Source: Solirubrobacteraceae bacterium (GTDB lineage: Bacteria > Actinomycetota > Thermoleophilia > Solirubrobacterales > Solirubrobacteraceae). Taken from it: a DNA stretch of 64,000 nt. The position numbers and the translations under genes are program-made. The stretch lies in NCBI GenBank assembly GCA_030447275.1, contig JAUJPF010000009.1, forward strand, positions 1-64,000, given 5' to 3'. Below the pieces are notes generated by a model. That model was not told the origin of the DNA and searched no databases. It saw only the letters and a program-made list of their open reading frames with translations. Position 1 is the stretch's first letter, and the number at the start of each line of letters is the position of its first letter. Shown here one piece after another: positions 29,370 through 38,076 of the stretch.

Positions 29370-30583
29370 GGCCCCTCGTCAGCGTCGGGATTCCGTCCTA
29401 CAACCACGCGCGCTATCTGCCTGCCTCCATAGAGAGCGTCCTGGGGCAGACGCTGCGCGATGTGGAGCTGGTCATAGCCGACGACGGCTCGGATGACTCG
29501 AGCCTCGAGATCGCCGAGCGCTATGCGAGCGCGTATCCCGATCGGATCAGCGTCGTGACTCATCCCGGGAAGGCCCACCTTGGCATCGGAGCGACCGGGA
29601 ATCTCTACAGATCGCGGTTACGCGGGACGTACGTCGTGGGCCTCCCCTCCGACGACGTGCTGTACCCAGACATGCTGGAGCGCGAGGTTGACTTCCTAGA
29701 GAGCCGTCCGACGCTCGGCTTCGTCTACGGGTTCGCGCACCGGATCGACCACTCTGGTCGTCGGACGGCGGGATGGACCTTCGGTAGCGACATCACGCAA
29801 GGAGGAAGCGCCGTCGAGCGGCTGGTCCAAGGCAACAAGATCCCCGCAATGACGGTCATGTTCCGCCGCGAATGTCTTGACCAAGTCGGCCCGGAAGAGG
29901 CGGTCACGTACAGCGACTGGGAGTTCTTCACCCGCGCGGCCTCCCACTGGGAGGTCGGGTTTCTGCCGCGAGCGCTCGCAATGCACCGGGTCCACGGTGC
30001 AAACACGAGCCTCAGCGTTTCGCGTGAGCAGAACCTGGTGCGCGCGCTGGAGGTCACTTCGCTCCTGAGGGAACGCGCGGCGCAGATCGGCGGCCGCCTC
30101 GCCGACCCGCGCGTGCGAGCCATTCTGGAACTCCAGCTCGGCTACCTTCGGTTCGCCTCGGGCGACCAGGGCGGCGCAGCGAACAGCGTCGCCGCCGCGT
30201 TTCAGCGCGATCCCTCGCTGAAGGATGATGGACGTTGGCTCGGGGACTGGGTGTGGGCGCGAGCCCTCGATGGGCTGCTGCCGATGGCGGACCCGTCGTT
30301 CGCTCCGTGGGCCGAGGAGCATCTTCAGCACTTTCTAGAGGCACAGGCCGCCGGTGCATTTCACTCGGAGGCTGCCGCCGCCGGCGCTGCGGAGCGAGCT
30401 GTGCGCTTCGCGCGCGAAGGACGAGCGCCCCGCGCGCACGCGGCCGCCCTCGCGGCCGTCGCGCGCAGTCCGCGCCGACTCGCGGACCGCCGGCTGCCCG
30501 CCTTGCTGCTCGAAACGGCGGGCGGGGGTCGGCCTATGAAGGCGTTGCTGTGGGCGAGGCGCCAGGTACGGCCGAAGCGCTGA
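29366..30583 (+). CDS. Glycosyltransferase family 2, CTG start
   Basis: The 405-residue enzyme begins RPLVSVGIPSYNHARYLPAS, the canonical GT2 N terminus, then LVIADDGSDDSS and LPSDDVLY (DxD-like). The only start that keeps this N terminus is CTG at 29366, which overlaps the previous TGA as CTGA; an in-frame stop lies at 29357-29359, and the next start (GTG at 29462) would delete the first strand. GGTGA lies five bases before the CTG. The C-terminal ~150 residues are helical and alanine-rich, with TPR-like spacing. Confidence 0.85.
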   Translation: MRPLVSVGIPSYNHARYLPASIESVLGQTLRDVELVIADDGSDDSSLEIAERYASAYPDRISVVTHPGKAHLGIGATGNLYRSRLRGTYVVGLPSDDVLYPDMLEREVDFLESRPTLGFVYGFAHRIDHSGRRTAGWTFGSDITQGGSAVERLVQGNKIPAMTVMFRRECLDQVGPEEAVTYSDWEFFTRAASHWEVGFLPRALAMHRVHGANTSLSVSREQNLVRALEVTSLLRERAAQIGGRLADPRVRAILELQLGYLRFASGDQGGAANSVAAAFQRDPSLKDDGRWLGDWVWARALDGLLPMADPSFAPWAEEHLQHFLEAQAAGAFHSEAAAAGAAERAVRFAREGRAPRAHAAALAAVARSPRRLADRRLPALLLETAGGGRPMKALLWARRQVRPKR

Positions 30584-30601
30584 GTCTGCCCACGCACGGC
30601 C

Positions 30602-31639
30602 TCATCGTCGCTCGCTCGTCTGTCTCGCCGCGACGCGAACCGCGCGATCGAGCCATTCGTGCATGCTGAGGCCGGCTGCGTCGGCCGCTTCCTCGGCCAA
30701 CCTCTTGGCTTCAGGCGTGACTCCTTCGAGCGTCCCGTAGAAACGCGTACGGTGCGTCCCGCCACGCCTGCCCTGGATGGGGAGATCGAGGTCGGCGCTC
30801 GGCGGGCCGTCGCCGACTCGAAAGTCGATGAGGTAGAAGGCCCCGCCGATCAACCAGCGCACGGCGGCGTCACGAGCGCAGTGCGGCACGTCCTCAAGCG
30901 GCGCGGTGTAGCTGTAGAGCCGGTTCGAGTTCGTCAAGATCGCGCCGTACTCCGTTTCACGGAGCCACGGCGCGAGGCCTTCGTCGCCGATGACGACCTT
31001 GCCGCCGACCCGTACCACACGCGCCATTTCGGCGAGCGCCCGCCGCTTGTCGCTGAAGAGGTTGAGGCCCCCGAAGTGGTAGGCCGCGTCGAGGCAGCGG
31101 TCGGGGAACGGAAGGTGGACGGCGTTGCCGATCGAGAACTCCACGCGGCCGTGCGAGCCGTCGAGAACTCCTGCTGCCCGCATGCGATCGCGGCCAAGCG
31201 CGAGCATCGCGGGCGAGAGATCCTGAACGAAGAGCTCGCCCCCGGGTCCGAGCCGCTCAGCGATACGCACGCTGTCGCGACACGTCCCGGCGCCCGTCTC
31301 GAGCACTCGATCGGAGGGGCCGATCTCGAGAAGGTCGATCATCTTGCGGCGGACCGCGGCCTCGTCCTCGTAGAAGCTCGCAAAGAGCCAGTCGATGACA
31401 GCATCGTAGGAACGAGCCGTCGCCTCGTAGTACTCCTTCTCCCTCACTTCCTCCGCGCTGTACGACTCCTGCTCGGACTCGATGAGGTGCGCGACGCCGT
31501 CGACCACCGGATACCTGCGGCTGCTCGCGGACACCAGGACGCCGCGTACGACGTCCTCGCCGGATTCCTCGGCTGGCTCGATGCGAAGTGCCTCCCCGCT
31601 GTAGGGGCAACGGTAGGTCTCGGCCGCGGCTCGCTGCAT
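30602..31639 (-). CDS. SAM-dependent methyltransferase with Trm112-like N and RHH-like C segments
   Basis: The 345-residue protein starts with a short Trm112-like segment (YRCPYSGEALRI and YPVVDGVAHLI) that keeps only one cysteine. The core has RVLETGAGTCRDSVRIAERLG (motif I), VQDLSPAMLALGRDRM, FSIGNAVHLPFPDRCLDAAYHFGG and VVRVGGKVVIGDE. The last 45 residues (GVTPEAKRLAEEAADAAGLS, then HEWLDRAVRVAA) look like a ribbon-helix-helix or small helical DNA-binding segment. It is the last gene of a minus-strand group with the PhyH and glycosidase-like genes. The acceptor is unknown. Confidence 0.85.
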   Translation of the reverse strand: MQRAAAETYRCPYSGEALRIEPAEESGEDVVRGVLVSASSRRYPVVDGVAHLIESEQESYSAEEVREKEYYEATARSYDAVIDWLFASFYEDEAAVRRKMIDLLEIGPSDRVLETGAGTCRDSVRIAERLGPGGELFVQDLSPAMLALGRDRMRAAGVLDGSHGRVEFSIGNAVHLPFPDRCLDAAYHFGGLNLFSDKRRALAEMARVVRVGGKVVIGDEGLAPWLRETEYGAILTNSNRLYSYTAPLEDVPHCARDAAVRWLIGGAFYLIDFRVGDGPPSADLDLPIQGRRGGTHRTRFYGTLEGVTPEAKRLAEEAADAAGLSMHEWLDRAVRVAARQTSERR

Positions 31640-31675
31640 TCCAGCGTCTCCTAGGATCGAGCCCCGCGGCCCGCG

Positions 31676-32497
31676 TCAGCTGCGGCCCATCCGGCTGCTC
31701 CGCCAGCTCTCCACGCTCTCCGCGGGGGCCCACCGGTATCCGAGGTAGCGGGCCATGAATGGGTCGTCCGCGTGAGCGCCGCCCAGCATGCGCGGAAGGT
31801 CGATCTGCTGCGACAGGAACGGCAGCCCGATCAAGTGATTGATGCCGCGCCGCGGCTCACCCGAGGAGTTTTCTCCCGCACGGTGGAACATCATGGCGTC
31901 CATCACGATGAACGTGCCGGGGGCCGCAGCCATTACCTGCTCGTGCCGCCGCACGAACGAGTCGGTGGGGAACTCCTCGTGCCTGTGGCTCGCCGGAAGC
32001 GCGCACGTACCTCCGGTCGTGGAGTTGAACTCATCGAGGCAGAGGAGCGCAGCGATGGCGATCGGCCTTGAGGCAACCCAGTGTTGAAACGGCAGATCCC
32101 GGTGCCATCGGAGCTGGTAGTGCGGGCGTGACGGGCGGTTGATCACGCCGTTCTGCTGGAGCAGGACGAAGCTGTCGCCAAACACACGCCGGCAGAAATC
32201 CATCAGCGCCGGAGTCGTCGCGAGATCGAGGAAGATGCGGTCGTACGCGAGGAGACAGCGCGCCACGTCGGCGTCGTCGGAGTCCTCGAGCGACGCGTCC
32301 GCGAGGGCGTCGGCCTGCCGTGAGTACACCGTCGCGAGCTTTACCTGCAGGTCTTCAAGGCGTCCCGCGTCGAGCCCGCTGTCGAGTTGCGTGTATCCGA
32401 TGCGCGTCAGCTCCTCGACCTTCGTGTCGAGCTCGTCCCCCCCTTCGCTCGCCAGGACAACGCCGTAAGAGCTGACTTGTTGCTCACGCACTCTCAT
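31676..32497 (-). CDS. Phytanoyl-CoA dioxygenase (PhyH) family protein
   Basis: The 273-residue Fe(II)/2-oxoglutarate oxygenase has the facial triad as HRDLPFQHW (HxD) and MFHRAGENSSGEPRRGIN, where the histidine is followed by the arginine that binds 2-oxoglutarate. PhyH relatives hydroxylate lipids, sugars and antibiotics. Its position in a glycan locus suggests hydroxylation or epimerisation of a sugar or lipid carrier, but this is inference. GTG or ATG near 32497 starts MRVREQQVSS; the local DNA is visibly less GC-rich. Confidence 0.85.
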   Translation of the reverse strand: MRVREQQVSSYGVVLASEGGDELDTKVEELTRIGYTQLDSGLDAGRLEDLQVKLATVYSRQADALADASLEDSDDADVARCLLAYDRIFLDLATTPALMDFCRRVFGDSFVLLQQNGVINRPSRPHYQLRWHRDLPFQHWVASRPIAIAALLCLDEFNSTTGGTCALPASHRHEEFPTDSFVRRHEQVMAAAPGTFIVMDAMMFHRAGENSSGEPRRGINHLIGLPFLSQQIDLPRMLGGAHADDPFMARYLGYRWAPAESVESWRSSRMGRS

Positions 32498-32514
32498 TCG
32501 CCTATCCGCGGGTG

Positions 32515-33423
32515 CTAGCCGGCCTCGGCGTATCCGAAACCGGTCGCCCCGTGCTGGTTACCGTTGTAAAACATGAGCAGGCGATCGCCGACGCACACCA
32601 CCTGCGGGTAGCAAATCATCTCGGAGTCCCATCCGTCGGTCGACCGCTCGATCCCGGCAAGCGAATCGCGCCGCGTCCATTGAAGGCCGTCGCGCGACTC
32701 GGCGTAGCCGATGCGGTAGGGCTCCTTGAACGAGCGGATCGCGTACCACATCCGGTAGAGCCCGTCATCGAGCAGGACCGAGGGGCGCCCGACCGCGTAC
32801 TCGCCGGGTGCCTCGGGTGAGATACATGGGCCCGCGTCGGCGGCCCACCTGACGCCATCCGGTGAGGTTGCATGGTGGATCGCGACCTCGTAGTGAAGCC
32901 CGTGTTCATCCGAGACCCAGCCCCGAGCGGACACGTACCACATGCGGAAGGCTCCGTTCTGCGGCATCACGTACGGCGCGCCCCGCAGAAACGGGTCGTC
33001 GTCGGTGCGATCGAGAACCGGCGTCCGGCCATGCTTCTTAAATCCCTCGCCGCGACCGTCATCTATCGCGAGCCCGGTGAAGATCAGGTACGGAACCCGC
33101 TCCGCACGCTGCCAGCCCTGGTAGTACAGCCGCCGCGTCCCGCCCTCGCCGACGATGGAGAACGCGGTTGCGCCGGAGTCGTCGAACGCCCCGAGATCGC
33201 CGACGTCGAGCACCGGCTCGGGCGACTCGTGCACGATCCGCCGTGGATCGTGGGCGTCCAGGTCGACGAATCCGGTTCGGCCGAACCTCTTCTCGTCGAG
33301 CGCCGTGAAGTAGACCCTGAGTCGATCGTCGAGAACCTCGACCGTTGGGAACGCCGCGTAGCCGCGCGCCCACCACCGAGCTCCATCGGGCGCGTAGATA
33401 CGCCCGCGCTTACGCCACTTCAC
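32515..33423 (-). CDS. Glycosidase-like beta-propeller protein
   Basis: The 302-residue protein shows repeated blades with FRMWYVSARG, YRMWYAIRSFKEPYRIGYAES, LRVYFTALDE and LLMFYNGNQHGATGFGYAE, the pattern of five-bladed propellers in GH43/GH32/GH130-like proteins. Candidate acidic residues occur (DDSGATAF, GRPSVLLDDG, GWDSEMICYP), so an active site is possible. No signal peptide is present, so cytoplasmic action is expected, perhaps on glycan intermediates. The family assignment is by pattern only. Confidence 0.7.
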   Translation of the reverse strand: MKWRKRGRIYAPDGARWWARGYAAFPTVEVLDDRLRVYFTALDEKRFGRTGFVDLDAHDPRRIVHESPEPVLDVGDLGAFDDSGATAFSIVGEGGTRRLYYQGWQRAERVPYLIFTGLAIDDGRGEGFKKHGRTPVLDRTDDDPFLRGAPYVMPQNGAFRMWYVSARGWVSDEHGLHYEVAIHHATSPDGVRWAADAGPCISPEAPGEYAVGRPSVLLDDGLYRMWYAIRSFKEPYRIGYAESRDGLQWTRRDSLAGIERSTDGWDSEMICYPQVVCVGDRLLMFYNGNQHGATGFGYAEAG

Positions 33424-33491
33424 GCCAACGCACTGTTCGGCGCGGTGTCGAGCCCGTCCACCGGGCGGACGGTATCGGCTAGAAACCCGGC

Positions 33492-34985
33492 ATGGACGGC
33501 TCGCGCGATACCGGCCCTGCCCGGCCGCCGGTGCGCGAGCCGCTAGCGGGTCCCGAGCTGCGGCGGCGTGCCACTGGTGCGGCGCTGCTACTCGGTGCGC
33601 GCGGTGCGTTCATCCTGGTGCTCGGGCTCGGCGCCAACGTCCTGCTCGCTCGGCTCCTGGTGCCGCGAGACTTCGGGATCGTCGCCCTCGGGACCGTCCT
33701 ACTCACGCTCGGCGGCTATCTCGTGGATGGGGGGCTGGGCGCGGCGCTGATCAGGCGGCCCGACCCGCCCACGAAGAGCGAGCTCGAGGCGGTGAACGGG
33801 GCGCAGCTTGCCGCAACCGGGGGCGTGGCGCTCGCCTGTGCCGCCGCCTCGATCCCATTCGGGCGCGACGGCCTCGTGGTGGCTGTCATGGTCGCAGCGC
33901 TCCCGATCACGATTCTCCGAGCGCCTTCGGTCATCCTCTTGGAGCGACGGCTCGAGTACCGCCCGCTCGCAACGGTCGACGTCGTTGAGGCGATCTCGTT
34001 CTACGTGTGGGCCGTTAGCACGGTGGCGCTGGGCATGGGCGTCTGGGGTATGGCCAGCGGCATGATCGTGCGGGCCGTGGCCGGCACCGCCGTGATGACG
34101 AGGATGGGCCCTGTGGGCCTGCTCCGACCCAGGTGGTCTTGGTCGGTGGTTCGCCCGCTGCTCAGCTTCGGCGCCAAGGTACAGGTCGTCGTTGTCGTCG
34201 CGATCGTGCGCGAGCAGGGGCTGAACGTGGCTGTTGCGGCCATCGCGGGCGTCGGCGCACTCGGCGTGTGGAACCTGGCATGGCGTGTCCTGCAGGTGCC
34301 GTTCACGCTCTTCGCGGCCGTCGGCCGAATCGCCTACCCGGCCATGTCACGTCTGCTTGCCGCGGGGGAGGACCCTCGTCCGGTCATCGAACGCGGCCTC
34401 GCGACGGTGGCGGTCGCGACGGCGTTCATCCTCGTGGGCATAGTGAGCTTTGCCCCCGCGCTACCGACGCTCGTCGGCCGCGCGTGGGGCGACGTCCCTG
34501 CAACGTTGCTCTGGTCATCGCTCGCGATGATCGTCGGCGCTCCAACGTACGTGGTGATCGTCGGCCACCTCTACGCCGCCGACGACGTGGGGACCGTCGT
34601 GCGCGCGGTGCTCGCCCAGACGATGTGCTGGTTCGCGGTCTCCCTGCCGCTCATCTCGTCGATCGGCCCGCCTGCCATCGGCCTCGGTTGGGTCGCCGGC
34701 GCCGCTGTCAATGCGGTGATCCTCGCGAGGCAGGCGATCAGGCGTACCGCCGCCGCCGTCGGGGCGAGCCTCGCCGCGCCGACTGGCATCGCGATTTTGG
34801 CCGGCGCGCTCGGCTGGCTGACCGCGTCCGCGGGGACGGAGACGGTGCTGCGAGGCCTGCTCGGCGCGGCCGTGGGTGAGCTCGTGCTCGTGGGCGGGCT
34901 GACCCTCGTCCGCCGTGCGCTCCTTCGTGATACCTACCGACTGCTGGTGCGGTCGGTGCGAAGCGCTACGGCGCCGCCGGGGTGA
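33492..34985 (+). CDS. Polysaccharide flippase (Wzx/MOP superfamily)
   Basis: The 497-residue protein has about twelve to fourteen membrane helices and the MOP-type opening ELRRRATGAALLLGARGAF, then VLLARLLVPRDFGIVALGTV, and LGAALIRRPDPPTKSELEAVN, which are typical of Wzx-like transporters that flip undecaprenyl-linked oligosaccharides. It is the only complete flippase here; a remnant of a second lies at 26808-26984. The ATG at 33492 is 68 bases from the divergent propeller gene. It has no overlap with the following genes. Confidence 0.9.
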   Translation: MDGSRDTGPARPPVREPLAGPELRRRATGAALLLGARGAFILVLGLGANVLLARLLVPRDFGIVALGTVLLTLGGYLVDGGLGAALIRRPDPPTKSELEAVNGAQLAATGGVALACAAASIPFGRDGLVVAVMVAALPITILRAPSVILLERRLEYRPLATVDVVEAISFYVWAVSTVALGMGVWGMASGMIVRAVAGTAVMTRMGPVGLLRPRWSWSVVRPLLSFGAKVQVVVVVAIVREQGLNVAVAAIAGVGALGVWNLAWRVLQVPFTLFAAVGRIAYPAMSRLLAAGEDPRPVIERGLATVAVATAFILVGIVSFAPALPTLVGRAWGDVPATLLWSSLAMIVGAPTYVVIVGHLYAADDVGTVVRAVLAQTMCWFAVSLPLISSIGPPAIGLGWVAGAAVNAVILARQAIRRTAAAVGASLAAPTGIAILAGALGWLTASAGTETVLRGLLGAAVGELVLVGGLTLVRRALLRDTYRLLVRSVRSATAPPG

Positions 34986-35119
34986 CGGCTTGACTGGGTG
35001 GCCGCGCGACTCAGCTCCGCGGGACCGTGCCCCTGAAGGTGCCGTTGGCCGAGCTGCTGTCGACGCCGCGACGGCGAGACAGGCTGGCTCCACTAGCAGG
35101 AGGACGCGGGTGAGCGCCG

Positions 35120-35536
35120 TCATTCGCTCATCACCAAGCGCCGGTATTCGTCGTGATCGCGCACGTACTCCTCTTCCTCATACGGCAAGGATGCCAGGAC
35201 CACGGCGATCGAGCCGGACGCGAAGTCCACGAGCTCGGACCACAGCATCGCCGGGACGTAGAGGCCGACGTTGGGCTGGCGCAGCTCGACGGTCCGCCGG
35301 CCGCTGCCGTCGTCGAGCTCGACCGTGATCGCCCCCATCGCCGCCACGATCACCTGCTCGAGCCGGCGGTGCGCGTGGCCGCCCCGGTTCGCGCCCGCCG
35401 GGATGTCGTACAGGAAGAACACCCGCGCGAGGTCGAACGGGATCTCGACATGGGCCTGGACCGGGGTGATGAAGCCGGACTCGCTCTGGATCCGCGGCAG
35501 CTCGATGAGGCGCGCGTCGTCGAGCGACGGCGTCAC
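35120..35536 (-). CDS. FdtA/QdtA-like sugar 3,4-ketoisomerase (cupin)
   Basis: The 138-residue cupin has RVFFLYDIPAGANRGGHAHRRL near residue 40, the GGHAH motif of dTDP-4-keto-6-deoxyglucose 3,4-ketoisomerases, then VELRQPNVGLYVPAMLW and the closing YEEEEYVRDHDEY. It would convert the RmlB product to its 3-keto isomer. It is the last gene of a coupled trio; its GTG overlaps the stop of the second cupin as GTGA (35533-35536). Whether galacto (FdtA) or gluco (QdtA) product is made cannot be read. Confidence 0.88.
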   Translation of the reverse strand: MTPSLDDARLIELPRIQSESGFITPVQAHVEIPFDLARVFFLYDIPAGANRGGHAHRRLEQVIVAAMGAITVELDDGSGRRTVELRQPNVGLYVPAMLWSELVDFASGSIAVVLASLPYEEEEYVRDHDEYRRLVMSE

Positions 35537-35952
35537 GGGCGGCGCTCCTGGAGCGCCCGGAAGTCGCCGTAGTCGCGGATGTAGTCATCCTCGTCGTAGT
35601 GCTCCGACGCGAGGATCAGGCACACGGCGTTCGTCGAGAAGCTCTCGAGCTGCCGCCAGATCATGTTCGGGACGAAGAGCCCGACGTAGCCGCGGCTGAG
35701 CAGGTGCGTCGCGCGGCGCGATCCGTCGTCGACGTGGACCTCGAAGCTGCCGGAGAGGGCGATGATGACCTCGTGGAGCCGCCGGTAGGCGTGCCCGCCG
35801 CGTTCCTCGCCGCCCGGCACCCCGTAGATCCAGTACGCGCGCCGGATCGGGAACGGCACATCACGCTCACCCTCCACGAACGTGAGGTTCCCGCGCGGGT
35901 CGCTCACCTTCGAGAACGGCGTCGGCTGACAGTCGCTGACGGTGTGGATCAT
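35533..35952 (-). CDS. FdtA-like cupin, second paralogue with altered HxH
   Basis: The 139-residue cupin aligns along its length with the downstream copy: RRAYWIYGVPGGEERGGHAYRRL, then LLSRGYVGLFVPNMIWRQLESF and YDEDDYIRDYGDF. The second histidine of the GGHAH motif is a tyrosine. Those two histidines line the active site in characterised FdtA, so this copy may be inactive, altered in specificity, or form a heteromer. The ATG overlaps... the aminotransferase stop as ATGA (35949-35952). Confidence 0.85.
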   Translation of the reverse strand: MIHTVSDCQPTPFSKVSDPRGNLTFVEGERDVPFPIRRAYWIYGVPGGEERGGHAYRRLHEVIIALSGSFEVHVDDGSRRATHLLSRGYVGLFVPNMIWRQLESFSTNAVCLILASEHYDEDDYIRDYGDFRALQERRP

Positions 35953-37058
35953 GCCGCGAAGTCACTGATCCTCGCGGCCACCCGCGCCAGGTCTTCGTCT
36001 GTGAGCTCGGGGTACATGGGCAGGCTCAGAACCTCGTCGGCGCACGCTTCCGTGACCGCGAGGTCGCCTCCCGGCGCGGCAGCTTCGTACGCCGGCTGGA
36101 GGTGGACCGGAGGCGAGTAGTGAATCCCGCTGCCGACGCCGCCTGCCGCGAGGTGCGCCCGGAGCGCGTCGCGCTCAGGGCTGCGCACGACGTAGAGGTG
36201 GAACACGTGCTCGCCCCTCTCGTCGGCGTGCGGGAGCGTCAGCGGCAGTCCGCGGAGAGCCTCGCCATACGCGGCGGCGAGCCGCCGGCGCGCGAAGTTC
36301 CAGCGGTCGAGGTGGCGGAGCTTGACCCGCAGGACGGCAGCCTGGAGCTCGTCGAGCCGGCTGTTGCCGGCGACCGCGACGTGCCGCCCGTCCGCAGCGC
36401 GGCCGTGGTCGCGCAGCAGTCGTACGCGCTCCGCGAGCTCGGGATCGTCCGTCACGACAGCGCCCCCGTCGCCGTAGCCCCCGAGGTTCTTCGTGGGGTA
36501 GAAGCTGAAGCACCCGACGTGCCCGAGCGCACCCGCCCGCCGCCCGCGGAAGGTGGCGCCATGGGCCTGAGCGGCGTCCTCGATGACCCACAGCCCCCGC
36601 TCTTCGGCCAACCGCCCGATCGCGTCCATGTCCGCGCACTGCCCGTACAGGTGGACCGGCACGATCGCCCGGGTGGCGGGCGTGACCTGCTCGGCCGCGC
36701 GCTGCGGATCCATCGTGTAGGTGATCGGGTCGACGTCGACGAGGACGGGGGTCGCGCCGCACAGCTGCATCGCGAACGCGGTGGCGGGCATGGTGTGCGA
36801 CACGGTCAGCACGTCGTCGCCGGGCCCGAGGCCGCAGGCGCGTCCGGCCAGGTGCAGGGCGTCTGTCCCCGACGCGGTCGTCACGCAGTGCGCCGTCCCG
36901 CAGTAGGCCGCGAAGTCGGCCTCGAAGGCTTCGACCTCCGGTCCGAGGATGTAGCGCCCGCTCGCCAGGACGCGTTCGATCGCGCCCTGGATCTCTGCGC
37001 GCAGCGCCTCCAACTGCGCCAGGACGTCCGCGCGCGCGATCTCTGCCGAAGGGCGCAT
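35949..37058 (-). CDS. DegT/DnrJ/EryC1/StrS aminotransferase (FdtB/QdtB-like)
   Basis: The 369-residue PLP enzyme would aminate C3 of the 3-keto sugar to give dTDP-3-amino-3,6-dideoxyhexose. Key parts are TTASGTDALHLAGRACG, VIEDAAQAHGA, the Schiff-base lysine in FSFYPTKNLGGYGDGG, and NSRLDELQAAVLRVKL. All are intact. It is the first gene of the trio with the two cupins and is divergent from the next GT2 gene, 75 bases away. Substrate is inferred from the cupins beside it. Confidence 0.9.
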   Translation of the reverse strand: MRPSAEIARADVLAQLEALRAEIQGAIERVLASGRYILGPEVEAFEADFAAYCGTAHCVTTASGTDALHLAGRACGLGPGDDVLTVSHTMPATAFAMQLCGATPVLVDVDPITYTMDPQRAAEQVTPATRAIVPVHLYGQCADMDAIGRLAEERGLWVIEDAAQAHGATFRGRRAGALGHVGCFSFYPTKNLGGYGDGGAVVTDDPELAERVRLLRDHGRAADGRHVAVAGNSRLDELQAAVLRVKLRHLDRWNFARRRLAAAYGEALRGLPLTLPHADERGEHVFHLYVVRSPERDALRAHLAAGGVGSGIHYSPPVHLQPAYEAAAPGGDLAVTEACADEVLSLPMYPELTDEDLARVAARISDFAA

Positions 37059-37133
37059 GGGCCGCGATCATGGCAGCGGGCGCGCGCGGGCGCTGCGGGG
37101 CTCGTCGGTCCTGCGTCCGCGTTCGCGGCTGCT

Positions 37134-38069
37134 ATGGATGCCGCCGTGCCGCTCCGGCTGTCGATCGTCATCCCGTCCTGGAACGCAGCCGGCGTCCTCG
37201 GGGCCTGCCTGGACAGCCTCGAGCGCCAGGAGCTCGAGGGCGGCTTCGAGACGATCGTCGTCGACAACGCGTCGACCGACGACACCGCGGCGGTCCTGCG
37301 CCGGCACGCCGACCGGGTGCGCGTGATCGCCAACGACCGCAACGTCGGGTTCTCGGCGGCGAACAACCAGGCGGCGGAGGTGGCTGAAGGGGAGATCCTC
37401 CTGTTCCTGAACAACGACACCGAGGTGCAGGACAGCCGCGGCCTCGAACGGCTGCTGCGCGCGTTCGACGACCCCGGCGTCGGCCTGGCCGGGCCGATGC
37501 TCGTCAACCCGGACGGAACCCTCCAGCCGTCCTGCGCGGCGCATCCGGGCGTCGGCCGGGCGCTGGTGGTGACGAGCGGGGTGCACCGCCTGCTGCCCGA
37601 CCGGCTGCTCGCGCGGGTGGAGCCGGAGCGCTGGTCGCACGACCGCTCGCGTGACGTTCCGTGGGTCAAGGGAGCGGCGGTCGCGGTGCGGGCGGAGCTC
37701 TTCCGTGAGCTGGGGGGCTTCTGGCCGCGGCTGTACGCCGAGGAGCAGGACCTCGCCCTGCGCGCCCAGCGGCGCGGCGCCCGCGTGCGGTTCGAGCGCT
37801 CCGCCCGGATCATGCACATCGGCAACCACTCGTTCGCTCAGCGGCTGTCGACCGCCGAGCGGGCCGAGCGGGTCGCCGGGGCGGAGGTCGTCCTCCTCCA
37901 GACCCACTACCCGGGCCCGCGCGGCGCGGCGATCCGGGCGATCGTGGGCGGTGGCTTCGCCGCCCGCGCGCTCGCGCACCGCCTGCTCGGACACCGCGAC
38001 CGCGCGGCGGTGTTCCGGGCGATGGCCCGCGTCTACGCCAGCGAAACATCGGGACCGCGTCCCGGTTAA
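37134..38069 (+). CDS. Glycosyltransferase family 2
   Basis: The 311-residue enzyme has LSIVIPSWNAAGVL, ETIVVDNASTDDTAAV, NVGFSAANNQA, LFLNNDTEV and a later LYAEEQDLALRAQRRG (catalytic ED region), as in rhamnosyltransferase-like GT2 proteins. It lies upstream of the disrupted glycosidase gene, seven bases before the ATG at 38077. It is a further extension enzyme for the glycan. Confidence 0.9.
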   Translation: MDAAVPLRLSIVIPSWNAAGVLGACLDSLERQELEGGFETIVVDNASTDDTAAVLRRHADRVRVIANDRNVGFSAANNQAAEVAEGEILLFLNNDTEVQDSRGLERLLRAFDDPGVGLAGPMLVNPDGTLQPSCAAHPGVGRALVVTSGVHRLLPDRLLARVEPERWSHDRSRDVPWVKGAAVAVRAELFRELGGFWPRLYAEEQDLALRAQRRGARVRFERSARIMHIGNHSFAQRLSTAERAERVAGAEVVLLQTHYPGPRGAAIRAIVGGGFAARALAHRLLGHRDRAAVFRAMARVYASETSGPRPG

Positions 38070-38076
38070 CGACGCG

